Shown here: one piece after another, positions 46,456-55,773 of the stretch
Numbering within the stretch: position 1 is the stretch's first letter
Layout: each line of letters starts with the position of its first letter
NCBI GenBank assembly: GCA_964635545.1
Contig: CAZWOA010000007.1
Location: 1-59,864 of the forward strand
DNA length: 59,864 nt
From: JAGPIS01 sp964635545
GTDB taxonomy: Bacteria > Bacteroidota > Bacteroidia > Bacteroidales > Marinilabiliaceae
Reading direction: 5' to 3'
The notes under the pieces: model-generated
What the model was told of the DNA's origin: nothing
The model's input: the letters and a program-made list of their open reading frames with translations, nothing else
The model's database searches: none
Position numbers and translations under genes: made by a program

Positions 46456-47592
46456 TCAGGCATTTTTTGAGCTAACTACACCCACTAGGTGCGAAACCAT
46501 TTCGCCAAGGGGCAACACCTTATCGGCGGCTCCCAGTTTAATAGCCTCTTTGGGCATTCCAAATACCACCGATGATGCCTCATCCTGCGCTATGGTGTGA
46601 GCTCCGGCCTCTTGCAGCTCTTTAAGACCTGCTGCGCCGTCATTACCCATTCCTGTTAGCAGCATCGCAATTGCATTATGCCCGGCATAACGCGCCGCCG
46701 ACCTGAACAGCACATCAACCGAGGGACGATGCCTATTTACAAGCGGTCCCTCTTTTATTTCAACATAATACTCTTTGCCCACATTTTTCAGCAACATATG
46801 TTTGTTACCCGGGGCTATAAGTACTCGTCCCTGGTATAGTTTATCACCATTTTCGGCCTCTTTCACCTCCAGGTTCGAAATTTTATCGAGGCTGTTGGCA
46901 AATGATTTTGTAAACCCTTCGGGCATATGTTGCACAATTGCTATGCCCGGCATTTTGGGCGGCAAATCTTTCAACAGTTTCCTTATGGCCTCTGTACCAC
47001 CGGTGGATGCACCCAGCACTATCACCTTATCGGTTTGCACCATTCGGCTAAGGGCGGTTCCTTTATCGAGTATAACATCGGCACTAAGCCTGGGTTTTAC
47101 TTCTAGTGGCACTGCTGTGATGGGGCGCCTTTCGGGCCTTGGTGTTTGTGGCGCAGGATTAGAGTGTGCTGTTTTACGGCTCAGTTTCGATTGAGCAGCT
47201 GCCTTAACGGCATCGCACAGCATGATTTGAGAGTCGAGAATAAACTGACCACTATTCATTGCCGGTTTTCCTATAACCTCGCACGCACCATATTCAAGAG
47301 CCTTAAGCGCAGTTTCGGTTCCTTCGGCGGTGAGTGATGATATAACAACCACCGGTATAGGATGTTGAGCCATTATTTTACGTAAAAAAGTAAGGCCATC
47401 CATCCTGGGCATCTCGATATCAAGAGTAATGACATCGGGCACCTCCTTTTGAATTTTTTTAACGGCAATTATAGGGTCGGCAGCTGTACCCATAACCTCA
47501 ATTTCAGGATCTGTTTTGAGGATTGAGGATAAAGACTGACGCACCACGGCAGAATCATCGACTATTAAAACTCTAATTTTCTTCTCCATCAC
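46456..47592 (-). CDS. cheB: Chemotaxis response regulator / protein-glutamate methylesterase CheB
   Basis: 378 residues (start at 47592 or 47589). Receiver: LIVDDSAVVRQ and the phospho-acceptor Asp58 in VITLDIEMPRMDG. Methylesterase: LGASTGGTEAI, VQHMPEGFT and LLTGMGNDGAAGL with Ser, His and Asp. The linker (about 125-185) is Pro-rich. Phosphorylation by CheA would activate the esterase, giving adaptation. Confidence 0.94.
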   Translation of the reverse strand: MMEKKIRVLIVDDSAVVRQSLSSILKTDPEIEVMGTAADPIIAVKKIQKEVPDVITLDIEMPRMDGLTFLRKIMAQHPIPVVVISSLTAEGTETALKALEYGACEVIGKPAMNSGQFILDSQIMLCDAVKAAAQSKLSRKTAHSNPAPQTPRPERRPITAVPLEVKPRLSADVILDKGTALSRMVQTDKVIVLGASTGGTEAIRKLLKDLPPKMPGIAIVQHMPEGFTKSFANSLDKISNLEVKEAENGDKLYQGRVLIAPGNKHMLLKNVGKEYYVEIKEGPLVNRHRPSVDVLFRSAARYAGHNAIAMLLTGMGNDGAAGLKELQEAGAHTIAQDEASSVVFGMPKEAIKLGAADKVLPLGEMVSHLVGVVSSKNA

Positions 47593-47642
47593 TATAAAAA
47601 AGATTGCAACAATTGTTGCACAAAGTTATTTAATCATTCTGT

Positions 47643-48113
47643 TTAATACTCTCGTTTCTCAAGAAACTTATGCCGAACCTCACCGGTATCGGTAAAAAAC
47701 AAAATCTTACGTCCTCTTTTGCCTCCGGTGCTCGATGCTATAATGGGTATGTTTTTATCTTCAAGCATAAGACGTGCTACCCTTATATTTCGTTCACCTA
47801 TCATTATTGCACTTCCCTTTCCCGAGTCGAGTAGTTCGCCACCACCAAATATTTTGGCCTGAATGTCTTCTACTCTCGAGCCCAACGACTGCATGCGTTC
47901 CAAGAGTTTATCGAGTGCAATATTTCCATATTTGGGAGATGCAAGGTCATTACCGTTCCAGTTGGGGAGCATGTAATGATTTATACCTCCTATTTTAAGT
48001 CGCTTATCCCATAAACATATGGCGACACAGGACCCCAATATGGTCTTTACCACATAGGGCTCTCTGCTGGCAAAAAGAGACGAAGGATATAAAAAATGCT
48101 GTAAATATTCCAT
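47643..48113 (-). CDS. cheD: Chemoreceptor glutamine deamidase CheD
   Basis: 156 residues with KTILGSCVAICLWD (catalytic Cys29), GGINHYMLP (His46) and KIFGGGELL. CheD deamidates glutamines in receptors and often works with CheC or CheB. Clustered between cheB and the kinase-like gene. Confidence 0.92.
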   Translation of the reverse strand: MEYLQHFLYPSSLFASREPYVVKTILGSCVAICLWDKRLKIGGINHYMLPNWNGNDLASPKYGNIALDKLLERMQSLGSRVEDIQAKIFGGGELLDSGKGSAIMIGERNIRVARLMLEDKNIPIIASSTGGKRGRKILFFTDTGEVRHKFLEKREY

Positions 48114-48124
48114 TCATCTGCTAC

Positions 48125-49024
48125 TTAAAAAATCTCATCCCCCTCATCAAAGAATATATCATTACCATCACCGCTAAAGCCGTCAACTATATTTTTCGAC
48201 TCGGGTAGTGATATTGTAAAGGTTGAACCTTCACCTTTTTGGCTCTGTATCTCAATATCGCCATCAATTACATCAAGCAACGCTTTGGTAATAGATAATC
48301 CAAGGCCATGCCCGCGGTTAATTGAGTTGATACCGGTGTCGAGACGTTTGAATCGCTCAAATATTACCTTCTGGTTCTTATCAGAAATACCTGTGCCATA
48401 GTCTTGTACAGATATAAACAGTTCCTCGTCATCAACCCATATCTTAACAAGCACTTTACTATCTTTGTAGCTATATTTCAATGCATTATTAAGCAGGTTA
48501 CTCATTATGAGTTTAAGTTTCTCAGAGTCGGTTTTGAAATAGAAGTTCTTTCCAAATCCGTGTGCAATATTATATTGGGTTTCAATTTCGATACCCATTT
48601 TACGCGACACAATATTAAATGAATCGATAACAGAATTGATAAGGCTGCTGATGTTCACTTTAGAGATATTGGGAGTAATCTCACCCGCCTCAATCTTAGC
48701 TGCCACAAAAATATTGCGTAGTTGGAAATCGAGGTTGAATGCCTCACTATGTATAAGAGCAACCATCGACACAACCTTCTTCCAATCGTGTTTTTCAACC
48801 GATAGGATAGCTTTAGAGAGCCCTAGGATAGAGGTAAACGGGTTAACAATCTCATTAGAGATATTTGATATAAAGTGACTCTTAAGTCCTTCCGAATCTT
48901 TTAGCTTTTTAGCAACAACAAGATAATCTTTGTTGAGTTGGTTAAACTCATCTTCGAACTTTTTGCGCTCTGCAAGCCTAAGACGTAATTCTTTAAGCAA
49001 TTGATTGTCCGATAAAGTACTCAT
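48125..49024 (-). CDS. Histidine-kinase-like protein with the phospho-acceptor His replaced by Asn
   Basis: 299 residues, soluble. Residues 10-48 are coiled coil. The dimerisation helix reads HFISNISNEIVNPF where kinases have FxSNxSHExRTP; the acceptor His is Asn57. The ATPase domain looks intact: NLLNNALKYSY (N box), DYGTGISDKNQKVIFERF (G1 and F) and GHGLGLSITKALL (G2). It can probably bind ATP but not autophosphorylate on the usual site. It may regulate CheA or a receiver by binding, or phosphorylate another residue. Starts 30 bases past cheR. Confidence 0.85.
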   Translation of the reverse strand: MSTLSDNQLLKELRLRLAERKKFEDEFNQLNKDYLVVAKKLKDSEGLKSHFISNISNEIVNPFTSILGLSKAILSVEKHDWKKVVSMVALIHSEAFNLDFQLRNIFVAAKIEAGEITPNISKVNISSLINSVIDSFNIVSRKMGIEIETQYNIAHGFGKNFYFKTDSEKLKLIMSNLLNNALKYSYKDSKVLVKIWVDDEELFISVQDYGTGISDKNQKVIFERFKRLDTGINSINRGHGLGLSITKALLDVIDGDIEIQSQKGEGSTFTISLPESKNIVDGFSGDGNDIFFDEGDEIF

Positions 49025-49053
49025 AACTATATTTTTTCCCTTTATATTACTAA

Positions 49054-49920
49054 CTATATTTTTCTAAAAATTGTTGGTTTAATGTGCTTCAATGGTACCG
49101 ACATGCTCGAAAGCGATTCGGAATGACCTATAAAAAAGTATCCATTGGGCTTAAGATGTCGGCACAACTTATTTATTACCTGCTCTTGTGTTGCTCTATC
49201 GAAATAGATAAGCACATTGCGGCAAAAAATAATGTCGAATTTATCCTGCACATCATATGATTGATCCATTAGATTAAGGTACCTCAACGTGAGATTTTGC
49301 TGTAGCAGCGGTGCAACTCTCACTGTGGCACGGGTACGGTCTTTACTTCTCAAAAAGTACCGTTTTTTAAGTTCTAACGGTATTATATCTATTTTGTCTT
49401 CGGAATAGATTCCCTGCGCCGCCTTTTGCAGCACATTCGACGATATATCGGTTCCCATTATTGAGAAGTTGAACGCTGCATTAAGCCTTTTGAACTCATT
49501 GAGCACCACACTTATGGTGTAAGGTTCTTCGCCACTTGAGCACCCTGCACTCCACACCTTAAGCATATTTTCGCGTCCCTCCATAAACTCGGGTAAAACA
49601 GTCTGTTTAAGAAAATCGAAATGGACCGGTTCTCTAAAAAAATCTGTTTTATTAGTTGTTACAACACTCAAAAAATCATACAATTCCTTAGATTGCCCCT
49701 CATCACTAAAAAGATAATCGACATACTCTTTATAAGTCTTCATACCCAATTCGCGGATGCGTTTCAGCAATCGTCCTTGCAGCATCACCTTTTTTACATC
49801 AGGCATTTTAATGCCGTAGTAGGAGTAAATATAATCGCTAAGAATCTTAAACTCCTTATCGCCAAGCTCTGCTTTAAAGCAATCCAACTCTACATAATCT
49901 TTCTTAGGCAGCAACGACAT
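49054..49920 (-). CDS. cheR: Chemotaxis protein methyltransferase CheR
   Basis: 288 residues. TNKTDFFREPVHFDFL, VWSAGCSSGEEPYTISVVL, IMGTDISSNVL and IIFCRNVLIYFDR are intact, as is the C-terminal GYFFIGHSESL. Canonical SAM-dependent methyltransferase for the MCP of this block. It follows cheW by about ten bases. Confidence 0.94.
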   Translation of the reverse strand: MSLLPKKDYVELDCFKAELGDKEFKILSDYIYSYYGIKMPDVKKVMLQGRLLKRIRELGMKTYKEYVDYLFSDEGQSKELYDFLSVVTTNKTDFFREPVHFDFLKQTVLPEFMEGRENMLKVWSAGCSSGEEPYTISVVLNEFKRLNAAFNFSIMGTDISSNVLQKAAQGIYSEDKIDIIPLELKKRYFLRSKDRTRATVRVAPLLQQNLTLRYLNLMDQSYDVQDKFDIIFCRNVLIYFDRATQEQVINKLCRHLKPNGYFFIGHSESLSSMSVPLKHIKPTIFRKI

Positions 49921-49929
49921 ATTCCTCTC

Positions 49930-50409
49930 CTATTCTTTTATCTCTTTTACTATCTTGTCGATAACAAGAATATCGGTATCCGAGAATATTTTATCTACAT
50001 TCATCACAAGCACATAATTGTCATTCTGCTTTAATGCACCTGCAATATATCCGGGTTTATAGCTGTTTTCTATGGTTTTAATGCTTTCGGCCGAAGCTTC
50101 TATAACATCGGTTACCTGATCGGCAACCACTGCAACCTGAAAATCACCTTGGTTATCATCCTTCTCAACATTAACAACCACGATGCAGGTGTTTTCGTTG
50201 ATATCTATTTTATCCTGGCCAAATTTAACGCCGGTATCGATAAGTGGTATCACCTGGTCGCGATGCTCTATCAGGCCAAGAATATATGGAAGGCTTTCGG
50301 GCTTTGACTTTAACGGCACGAACTCCAGTATTTCTACAACGTTCTCAACCTGAATTCCATACACGTTGGAACCCACCTTTATTGTTAAATATGATTTATT
50401 CTCACTCAT
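49930..50409 (-). CDS. cheW: CheW adaptor protein (second copy)
   Basis: 159 residues of the two-barrel CheW fold: YLTIKVGSNVYGIQVENVVEILEF, LPYILGLIEHRDQVIPLIDTG and VAVVADQVTDVIE. It couples receptors to CheA. Two different CheW in tandem suggest either two receptor classes or competition in the array. Confidence 0.9.
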   Translation of the reverse strand: MSENKSYLTIKVGSNVYGIQVENVVEILEFVPLKSKPESLPYILGLIEHRDQVIPLIDTGVKFGQDKIDINENTCIVVVNVEKDDNQGDFQVAVVADQVTDVIEASAESIKTIENSYKPGYIAGALKQNDNYVLVMNVDKIFSDTDILVIDKIVKEIKE

Positions 50410-50420
50410 TGCCTAATCTA

Positions 50421-50870
50421 TTAATGCTCCACTATTTGCGATAGCTGTTCCAAATCGATGATATGAACAAAGCTATCCTTAACAAAAACATTACCAATAA
50501 ATGTTGCCGACACATCATTTTCATTGTCGAGAGCCACATTTTCTCTTATATCTTCACTACGAAGATCAAATACCTCATCCACATGATCGACCACAAAACC
50601 GATATATGAATCGTTATTGCCATCAACTGATGTAACGATAATTGAAGTATCGCTCGTGTTGGTAATTTCTGCAATACCAAGCATCATTCTGAAATCTACA
50701 ACCGGTATTATATTTCCGTGCAGGTTAACCACTCCAAGAATATAATCCTTAGTATTAGGAACCCTGGTGATATGCACCATTTCAAGGATATGCCGAACCT
50801 TATGGGTATCGAACCCAAAAAACTCGCTTCCGGTTCTAAATGATATTAATGATTCTATATGCTGACTCAT
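50421..50870 (-). CDS. cheW: CheW adaptor protein (first copy)
   Basis: 149 residues: ISFRTGSEFFGFDTHKVRHILEM, ILGVVNLHGNIIPVVDFR and IGFVVDHVDEVFDL. Canonical CheW. Directly after cheA with 18 bases between. Confidence 0.92.
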   Translation of the reverse strand: MSQHIESLISFRTGSEFFGFDTHKVRHILEMVHITRVPNTKDYILGVVNLHGNIIPVVDFRMMLGIAEITNTSDTSIIVTSVDGNNDSYIGFVVDHVDEVFDLRSEDIRENVALDNENDVSATFIGNVFVKDSFVHIIDLEQLSQIVEH

Positions 50871-50888
50871 AATTCCCTATCTCAAATG

Positions 50889-52928
50889 TTAATTGGTTCG
50901 ATATTTACGTTGCGACGAGTGCTGTATCAGTCTGTTTGTGTCAAGCACAAGCGCCATAGACCCGTCACCCATAACCGATGCTCCCGACATGATATCCATT
51001 TTACGCAGAAACCTGCCTAAAGGTTTTACTACCGTCTGGTATTCTCCCACTACGCGATCAACATATATGCCAATTCTTTTCGACTCGAAGTTAACAAGCA
51101 ACAGCTGTTGTGTTTGAATATCTACTTTCTCTTCATGAAATACTTCTCGAAGGTTGATGCAACCATACTGCTCATTTTCTATCACTACAGAGGTAGTAAC
51201 CCCATTGTTTGGCACCACGGCTCCGGTGGCAAATATGCGCTCTATATTGGCAATGGGTATAACGTACTGGTTGCCCGACACGGTAACCAACAGCCCGTCG
51301 ATAATTGAGAGCGTGAGTGGCAGTTCTAGCGTTAGTGTGGTACCTTGACCCGGTGTAGAGTCTATGGATACTTCACCGCGTATTTCGCCAATTTTATTGC
51401 GCACCACATCCATCCCAACGCCACGTCCCGATACATCCGATACCTTATCTTTGGTAGAGAATCCACTAACGAACACAAGGTCATAAATCTCCTTATCGGT
51501 TAGCTGTACATTCTCATCAACAATACCTTTGCTAATCGCTTTATTTAGGATATATTCGGGGTTAAGCCCTTTGCCATCGTCGGCCACCTTCACAATTACC
51601 GAAGAGCCGGAGTAGTAAGCCTTAAACAGGATGGTACCCTTGGGCGATTTACCGGCCTTAATACGATCTTCGGGAAGCTCGATACCGTGGTCGGCCGAGT
51701 TGCGTATAATATGCAATAGCGGATCGGTAAGGTGCTCAATAATGTTTTTATCCAGCTCAATATCACCACCTTCAATAATAAAGTCGATCTCCTTTTTCAT
51801 CTCCTTAGAGAGATCGCGTATCAATCGTTGAAAACGCATCAACTCACTTTGAAGAGGAATAAGGCTTATTTCGAAAGCATTATCGCGCAGTTGGCGTGTA
51901 ATTTTCTGTATATTTTCGGCAAGCGCATTAACGGCAGGCAGCCCACTCTTTTCGGCCACCAGGTTAAGCTGTGCCTGAATGGTTACAAGCTCACTAACAG
52001 CATTAACAAGTTCATCAATTTTTTTGGATGAAACCCTGATGCTTGAAATTTTGTGCTCCTTCAGTTGTGCACGTTGAACAGCATCTCCTCCTTCGGAGGC
52101 TACTTCTTCAACTTGCTTTGCTTTAAAAGGTTCGAAATTCTGAATTGTAAGCATCTCCTCCGTTACCCTTGCCTGGTCGACAATTTCGCTAAGCTGTGGC
52201 GAGTCGATATACCTTCCATCGGGTAGTGTAACAACATCTATCTTACAATCATCTTCCACAAAGATGAACACATCCTTTATATCGTTCACCTGTTGATCGG
52301 TAAAGAGAACAACCTGCCAATCGACATAAAGATTCAGTGGATTAAAAGTGTCTAATTCCGGTATTCTATTCACAAATACCAGAGTACGCGACTCACCCAA
52401 AGCTGCCAAATCTTCCAATAGGTAGAACGGATTTGTACCATTATTAAGCAACGATTCCGCCGGTTTTATAGTAATTAGGTAATTACGCCATCCTTCGGCT
52501 TCGTGCGTTTGTGTTACTTCAGCAAAAGAAGTTCCTGCCGATGAGTTTTGTCCTTTTATATAGCTATTAACCCTCTCGATAAACTTTTTCTGCTCCTGAA
52601 TATCCGCTGGGTCTTTCAGGTCGCCAAGCTGTAGTAACCTTTTAATATGGTCGATAGAGGCAAAAGTAAGTGATATAAGATCGTAATCAACATCGAGTTT
52701 GTTATTACGTACCATATCAAAAACCGTCTCCAGGTTGTGTGTAAATTCGCTCAAATCATTGAAGCCGAACATTGCGCCTCCTCCTTTGAGTGAGTGCATA
52801 GCCCTGAAGATACGCTCTATAATCTCCTTGTTTTTAGTATCCTTCTCCAATAAAAACAGAGCTTCCTCAAGATCATTGACATTATCAAGGGACTCTTCTA
52901 CAAATTTCGACTTAAATTTATCTATCAT
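50889..52928 (-). CDS. cheA: Chemotaxis histidine kinase CheA
   Basis: 679 residues. P1 with His45 in FRAMHSLKGGGAMFG; a loose middle part (about 130-285); P3 dimerisation near 290-350 (RVSSKKIDELVNAVSELV); P4 ATPase with HIIRNSADHGIELPEDR, DDGKGLNPEYI and SGRGVGMDVV; P5 CheW-like (LPLTLSIIDGLLVTVSGNQYVIPI). Phosphorylates CheY and CheB when receptors signal. Complete. Confidence 0.95.
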   Translation of the reverse strand: MIDKFKSKFVEESLDNVNDLEEALFLLEKDTKNKEIIERIFRAMHSLKGGGAMFGFNDLSEFTHNLETVFDMVRNNKLDVDYDLISLTFASIDHIKRLLQLGDLKDPADIQEQKKFIERVNSYIKGQNSSAGTSFAEVTQTHEAEGWRNYLITIKPAESLLNNGTNPFYLLEDLAALGESRTLVFVNRIPELDTFNPLNLYVDWQVVLFTDQQVNDIKDVFIFVEDDCKIDVVTLPDGRYIDSPQLSEIVDQARVTEEMLTIQNFEPFKAKQVEEVASEGGDAVQRAQLKEHKISSIRVSSKKIDELVNAVSELVTIQAQLNLVAEKSGLPAVNALAENIQKITRQLRDNAFEISLIPLQSELMRFQRLIRDLSKEMKKEIDFIIEGGDIELDKNIIEHLTDPLLHIIRNSADHGIELPEDRIKAGKSPKGTILFKAYYSGSSVIVKVADDGKGLNPEYILNKAISKGIVDENVQLTDKEIYDLVFVSGFSTKDKVSDVSGRGVGMDVVRNKIGEIRGEVSIDSTPGQGTTLTLELPLTLSIIDGLLVTVSGNQYVIPIANIERIFATGAVVPNNGVTTSVVIENEQYGCINLREVFHEEKVDIQTQQLLLVNFESKRIGIYVDRVVGEYQTVVKPLGRFLRKMDIMSGASVMGDGSMALVLDTNRLIQHSSQRKYRTN

Positions 52929-52943
52929 AATTAGAGCATTATT

Positions 52944-53318
52944 CTATTGTAGTTGATTAAAATAATCAACCAGATCCTTTTTCTCTTTCATAACCTCATC
53001 TTTGGGCAGGTCTAAAGAAGAGAGGCAAATACGTATAATCGAGGCAGCCTGTTCTGTTTTCGCAAGAATTTGCACAGGGATTGTCTCATTATGATCGGTA
53101 ATCAGTCTTTTGTATGCTTGCTCTACAGCAAGGGTTATATCAGTCAAATGCTCGTATCCGAACATTGGTGCCGATCCTTTCATTGTGTGCATGGCTCTGT
53201 AAACAGCTTCCACTTCACTCTCCTCACCCACGATTCGTTCGCCTCGTGTAACAGATTCAACTATTTTAAGATGACCTAATGCTTCAGAAAGAAATATTTT
53301 ACGTATTTCTTCTATCAT
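52944..53318 (-). CDS. Stand-alone Hpt phosphotransfer protein
   Basis: 124 residues. YRAMHTMKGSAPMFGYEHL carries the acceptor His44. The sequence around it resembles the P1 domain of the adjacent CheA, so it is probably a split-off P1 copy. It could pass phosphate to another receiver or act as a sink. Its start overlaps the cheY stop as ATGA. Confidence 0.88.
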   Translation of the reverse strand: MIEEIRKIFLSEALGHLKIVESVTRGERIVGEESEVEAVYRAMHTMKGSAPMFGYEHLTDITLAVEQAYKRLITDHNETIPVQILAKTEQAASIIRICLSSLDLPKDEVMKEKKDLVDYFNQLQ

Positions 53319-53680
53319 CTAATAACTCTTGTGATCGCACTAAGAAGTTTAGCAGGCACAAAAGGCTTAATAATCCATCCGGTAGCACCGGCTTCTTTAG
53401 CCTCCATCTTTTTCTCGGCCTGGCTTTCGGTAGTAAGGAAGAGAATTGGAATATGCTTATACACTTCCATTTCACGAATACGACGAATTAGTCCTAAGCC
53501 ATCCATATTGGGCATGTGAAGGTCGGTAATTACGATATCAATATTACGGCCATCGAGAAATTTAAGCGCATCTTCACCATCTACGCCTACCAACACATCA
53601 TAACCTTCGTTTTGCAAAGTAAAGTTTACAACTTCGCGAATACTCTCTGAGTCATCAACAATAAGAACTGTTTTAGCCAT
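53315..53680 (-). CDS. cheY: CheY-type single-domain response regulator
   Basis: The start at 53680 (MAKTVLIVDD) gives 121 residues; the open frame continues 42 bases upstream into the STAS gene. Asp53 in VITDLHMPNMDG is the acceptor, with the DDSES acidic pocket, a Thr in LFLTTESQ and the Lys in WIIKPF. It is coupled to the Hpt gene by an ATGA overlap. No flagellar target in the window. Confidence 0.92.
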   Translation of the reverse strand: MAKTVLIVDDSESIREVVNFTLQNEGYDVLVGVDGEDALKFLDGRNIDIVITDLHMPNMDGLGLIRRIREMEVYKHIPILFLTTESQAEKKMEAKEAGATGWIIKPFVPAKLLSAITRVIR

Positions 53681-53693
53681 AGTGTAATTATTT

Positions 53694-54002
53694 CTATTTA
53701 AGTATATTAATAAATCCGGCATTCTCGATTAATCGGGTATGCTCTTCTTTAATACGAGCCTGTACTGAAAACTCAAGCCCGTTCTGCATCCATGTTTTCT
53801 GCAGAGCTATAATAAGTTGAATAAATGTTATGTCTATTCCTTCGCATTTATCAACAATTATCTCAAGAGATTTTTTGGTATTAGTAATCTCTTTTACTTT
53901 AGATGCAATTTTATCGATATGGTTGATAACCAAATTACCAGAAAAGGTAATTGCCTGGTCATCAGCATTATCGACTAATTGTATTGCAAACGGTTCAGCC
54001 AT
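53694..54002 (-). CDS. STAS domain protein
   Basis: 102 residues with the STAS plan: a beta strand pair, NHIDKIASKVKEI, and GIDITFIQLIIALQ where SpoIIAA has its phospho-Ser. Here Thr stands near that place. Its role in the block is likely as a switch partner of a kinase, maybe SiaB or the His-less kinase. Lies between the MCP and cheY genes. Confidence 0.75.
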   Translation of the reverse strand: MAEPFAIQLVDNADDQAITFSGNLVINHIDKIASKVKEITNTKKSLEIIVDKCEGIDITFIQLIIALQKTWMQNGLEFSVQARIKEEHTRLIENAGFINILK

Positions 54003-54029
54003 AGAGTTAGACTTAGTATTGTTAAATTA

Positions 54030-55760
54030 TCAAAACTTCTCGTAATTGTCAAGATCGAATTCACCTGATATGGGGGCGTTCAAATCTATTTTGGCTCCTG
54101 TAACAGCCACTTTAGATTGACGAGGTTGCCTTGGCTTTTTAACTTCGCCAACATCAGAGCTCTCTACATCGGATGCACCCTGCTTTTTAGATGACTTATC
54201 TGATTTTATTGTTACTTTTTCAGTACCATCTATTTTGAAGTAACTAACTGCATCCTGAAGATTTAATGCCAGTTGTGCAAGATGGTTGGCACGCTGCGTA
54301 AGTTCATCACTGGTAGATGCATTCTCTTGAGTAATGACGTTAAGCTGTTGCATGGCCATGTTAATCTGCTCGGCACCGGTTTTTTGCTCAAGACTTGCTG
54401 ATGCAATCTCTTTGATGAGCATGGTAACACGCTCGATATCAGGAACAAGCTGCTCTGCTTTACGACCTGCATCTTGCGACACCTTCATGCCTCTTTTAAC
54501 AAGGCTAACAATCTCATCGGCCGATAGTTTGCTTCGCTCGGCAAGTTTGCGCACTTCGGCTGCCACAACCGAGAAGCCCCGACCGTGCTCGCCAGCCCTT
54601 GCAGCCTCTACGGCAGCATTAAGAGCCAGAATATTGGTTTGGAATGCAATATCGCTAATAACACCAATCTTCTCCGAAATTAATTTCATAGCCTGTGCTG
54701 CCTCGTTGGATAGCTCGTTAGACTCGCGCACATTATCGGCATTACCATTGGTAATTTTCTCTGTTTCAACGGCATTGTCGGTATTCTGATCGATATTGGC
54801 GGCCATCTCTTCCACAGATGTAGATACCTCTTCGGCACTTGCAGCCTGCTCGGATGCACCACGGGTCATCTGTATAGAACTATTACGCACCAACTCACCT
54901 GAAGAGGTCAATTCGTTGGCATTAGATTTAATGATGATTACCGTTCTTTTCAGATTTTCGGCCATTGCCGATAGTGCAGAAACCAGTTGCCCAATCTCAT
55001 CATCCTGATGATATTCGATGGTTGCAGTAAGATCGCCCTCTCCAATAGCTCGAGCAAATGCAACTCCCTTCTGTAGTGGCGCAATAATAGCACGATGAAG
55101 AATATATGCCACACCGGCAGAAAGTGCCATCACCACAAGACTCATAACAATAATAAAGATTGACAGACCGGAGAATGATATATTCATCCTATTAAGAGCT
55201 CTATCGCTATTATCGTTGAATTTATTTTCAAGTTCGGTAAGAAGTGTTTCAGCCTCTTCACCCAGCACCATCACCTCGCCGCCTTCTTCCACAAGCGACT
55301 CGGCCTCCATCATTATCATCATGTCATCATAGGCTTCGAAACTATCGAGGCTCTCCATTATCTCCTTTTGAAGATCGGAAGCTGTATCAAGTTTCTCAAT
55401 AGCCTGTGCCAATTTGTCTTTATCCTCATCATCCCATTCTTGAGCAAAAGTATTAAGTTTTTCTTTTAGCTCAGGATATTCGGTTTCTAAAACATTGGTA
55501 AGTCTCTCTTTATCAGGTGTAGATGGTTGACGTTCAATGTAAACCCAGCTTTTAATCAACATGCGTCGTTGGGCTCCCATATCTTTAAGCTCTTTAATGG
55601 CAGCCGTAGTGGGCATATATGTTTGAGTTACATTTCGGGTAATACCCCTACCTTGAGATAAGAATATAAAAGTTATTATACCGTTTATCAGAATAAATAT
55701 AAATAGTATTCCGAAGCCGGCCAATAACTTTTGTGCTATATTTAGTTTAATTTTTGACAT
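54030..55760 (-). CDS. Methyl-accepting chemotaxis protein
   Basis: 576 residues. A helix at about 12-33, a periplasmic four-helix-bundle sensor to about 185, a second helix (about 190-215), HAMP, and a signalling domain with the tip FQTNILALNAAVEAARAGEHGRGFSVVA. A basic, flexible ~60-residue tail follows and the last five residues are NYEKF, which fits the CheR-tether pattern x-[HFYW]-x-x-[HFYW]. The only MCP in the window, thus the likely receptor of this array. Confidence 0.93.
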   Translation of the reverse strand: MSKIKLNIAQKLLAGFGILFIFILINGIITFIFLSQGRGITRNVTQTYMPTTAAIKELKDMGAQRRMLIKSWVYIERQPSTPDKERLTNVLETEYPELKEKLNTFAQEWDDEDKDKLAQAIEKLDTASDLQKEIMESLDSFEAYDDMMIMMEAESLVEEGGEVMVLGEEAETLLTELENKFNDNSDRALNRMNISFSGLSIFIIVMSLVVMALSAGVAYILHRAIIAPLQKGVAFARAIGEGDLTATIEYHQDDEIGQLVSALSAMAENLKRTVIIIKSNANELTSSGELVRNSSIQMTRGASEQAASAEEVSTSVEEMAANIDQNTDNAVETEKITNGNADNVRESNELSNEAAQAMKLISEKIGVISDIAFQTNILALNAAVEAARAGEHGRGFSVVAAEVRKLAERSKLSADEIVSLVKRGMKVSQDAGRKAEQLVPDIERVTMLIKEIASASLEQKTGAEQINMAMQQLNVITQENASTSDELTQRANHLAQLALNLQDAVSYFKIDGTEKVTIKSDKSSKKQGASDVESSDVGEVKKPRQPRQSKVAVTGAKIDLNAPISGEFDLDNYEKF

Positions 55761-55773
55761 CCTAATCTAATTT

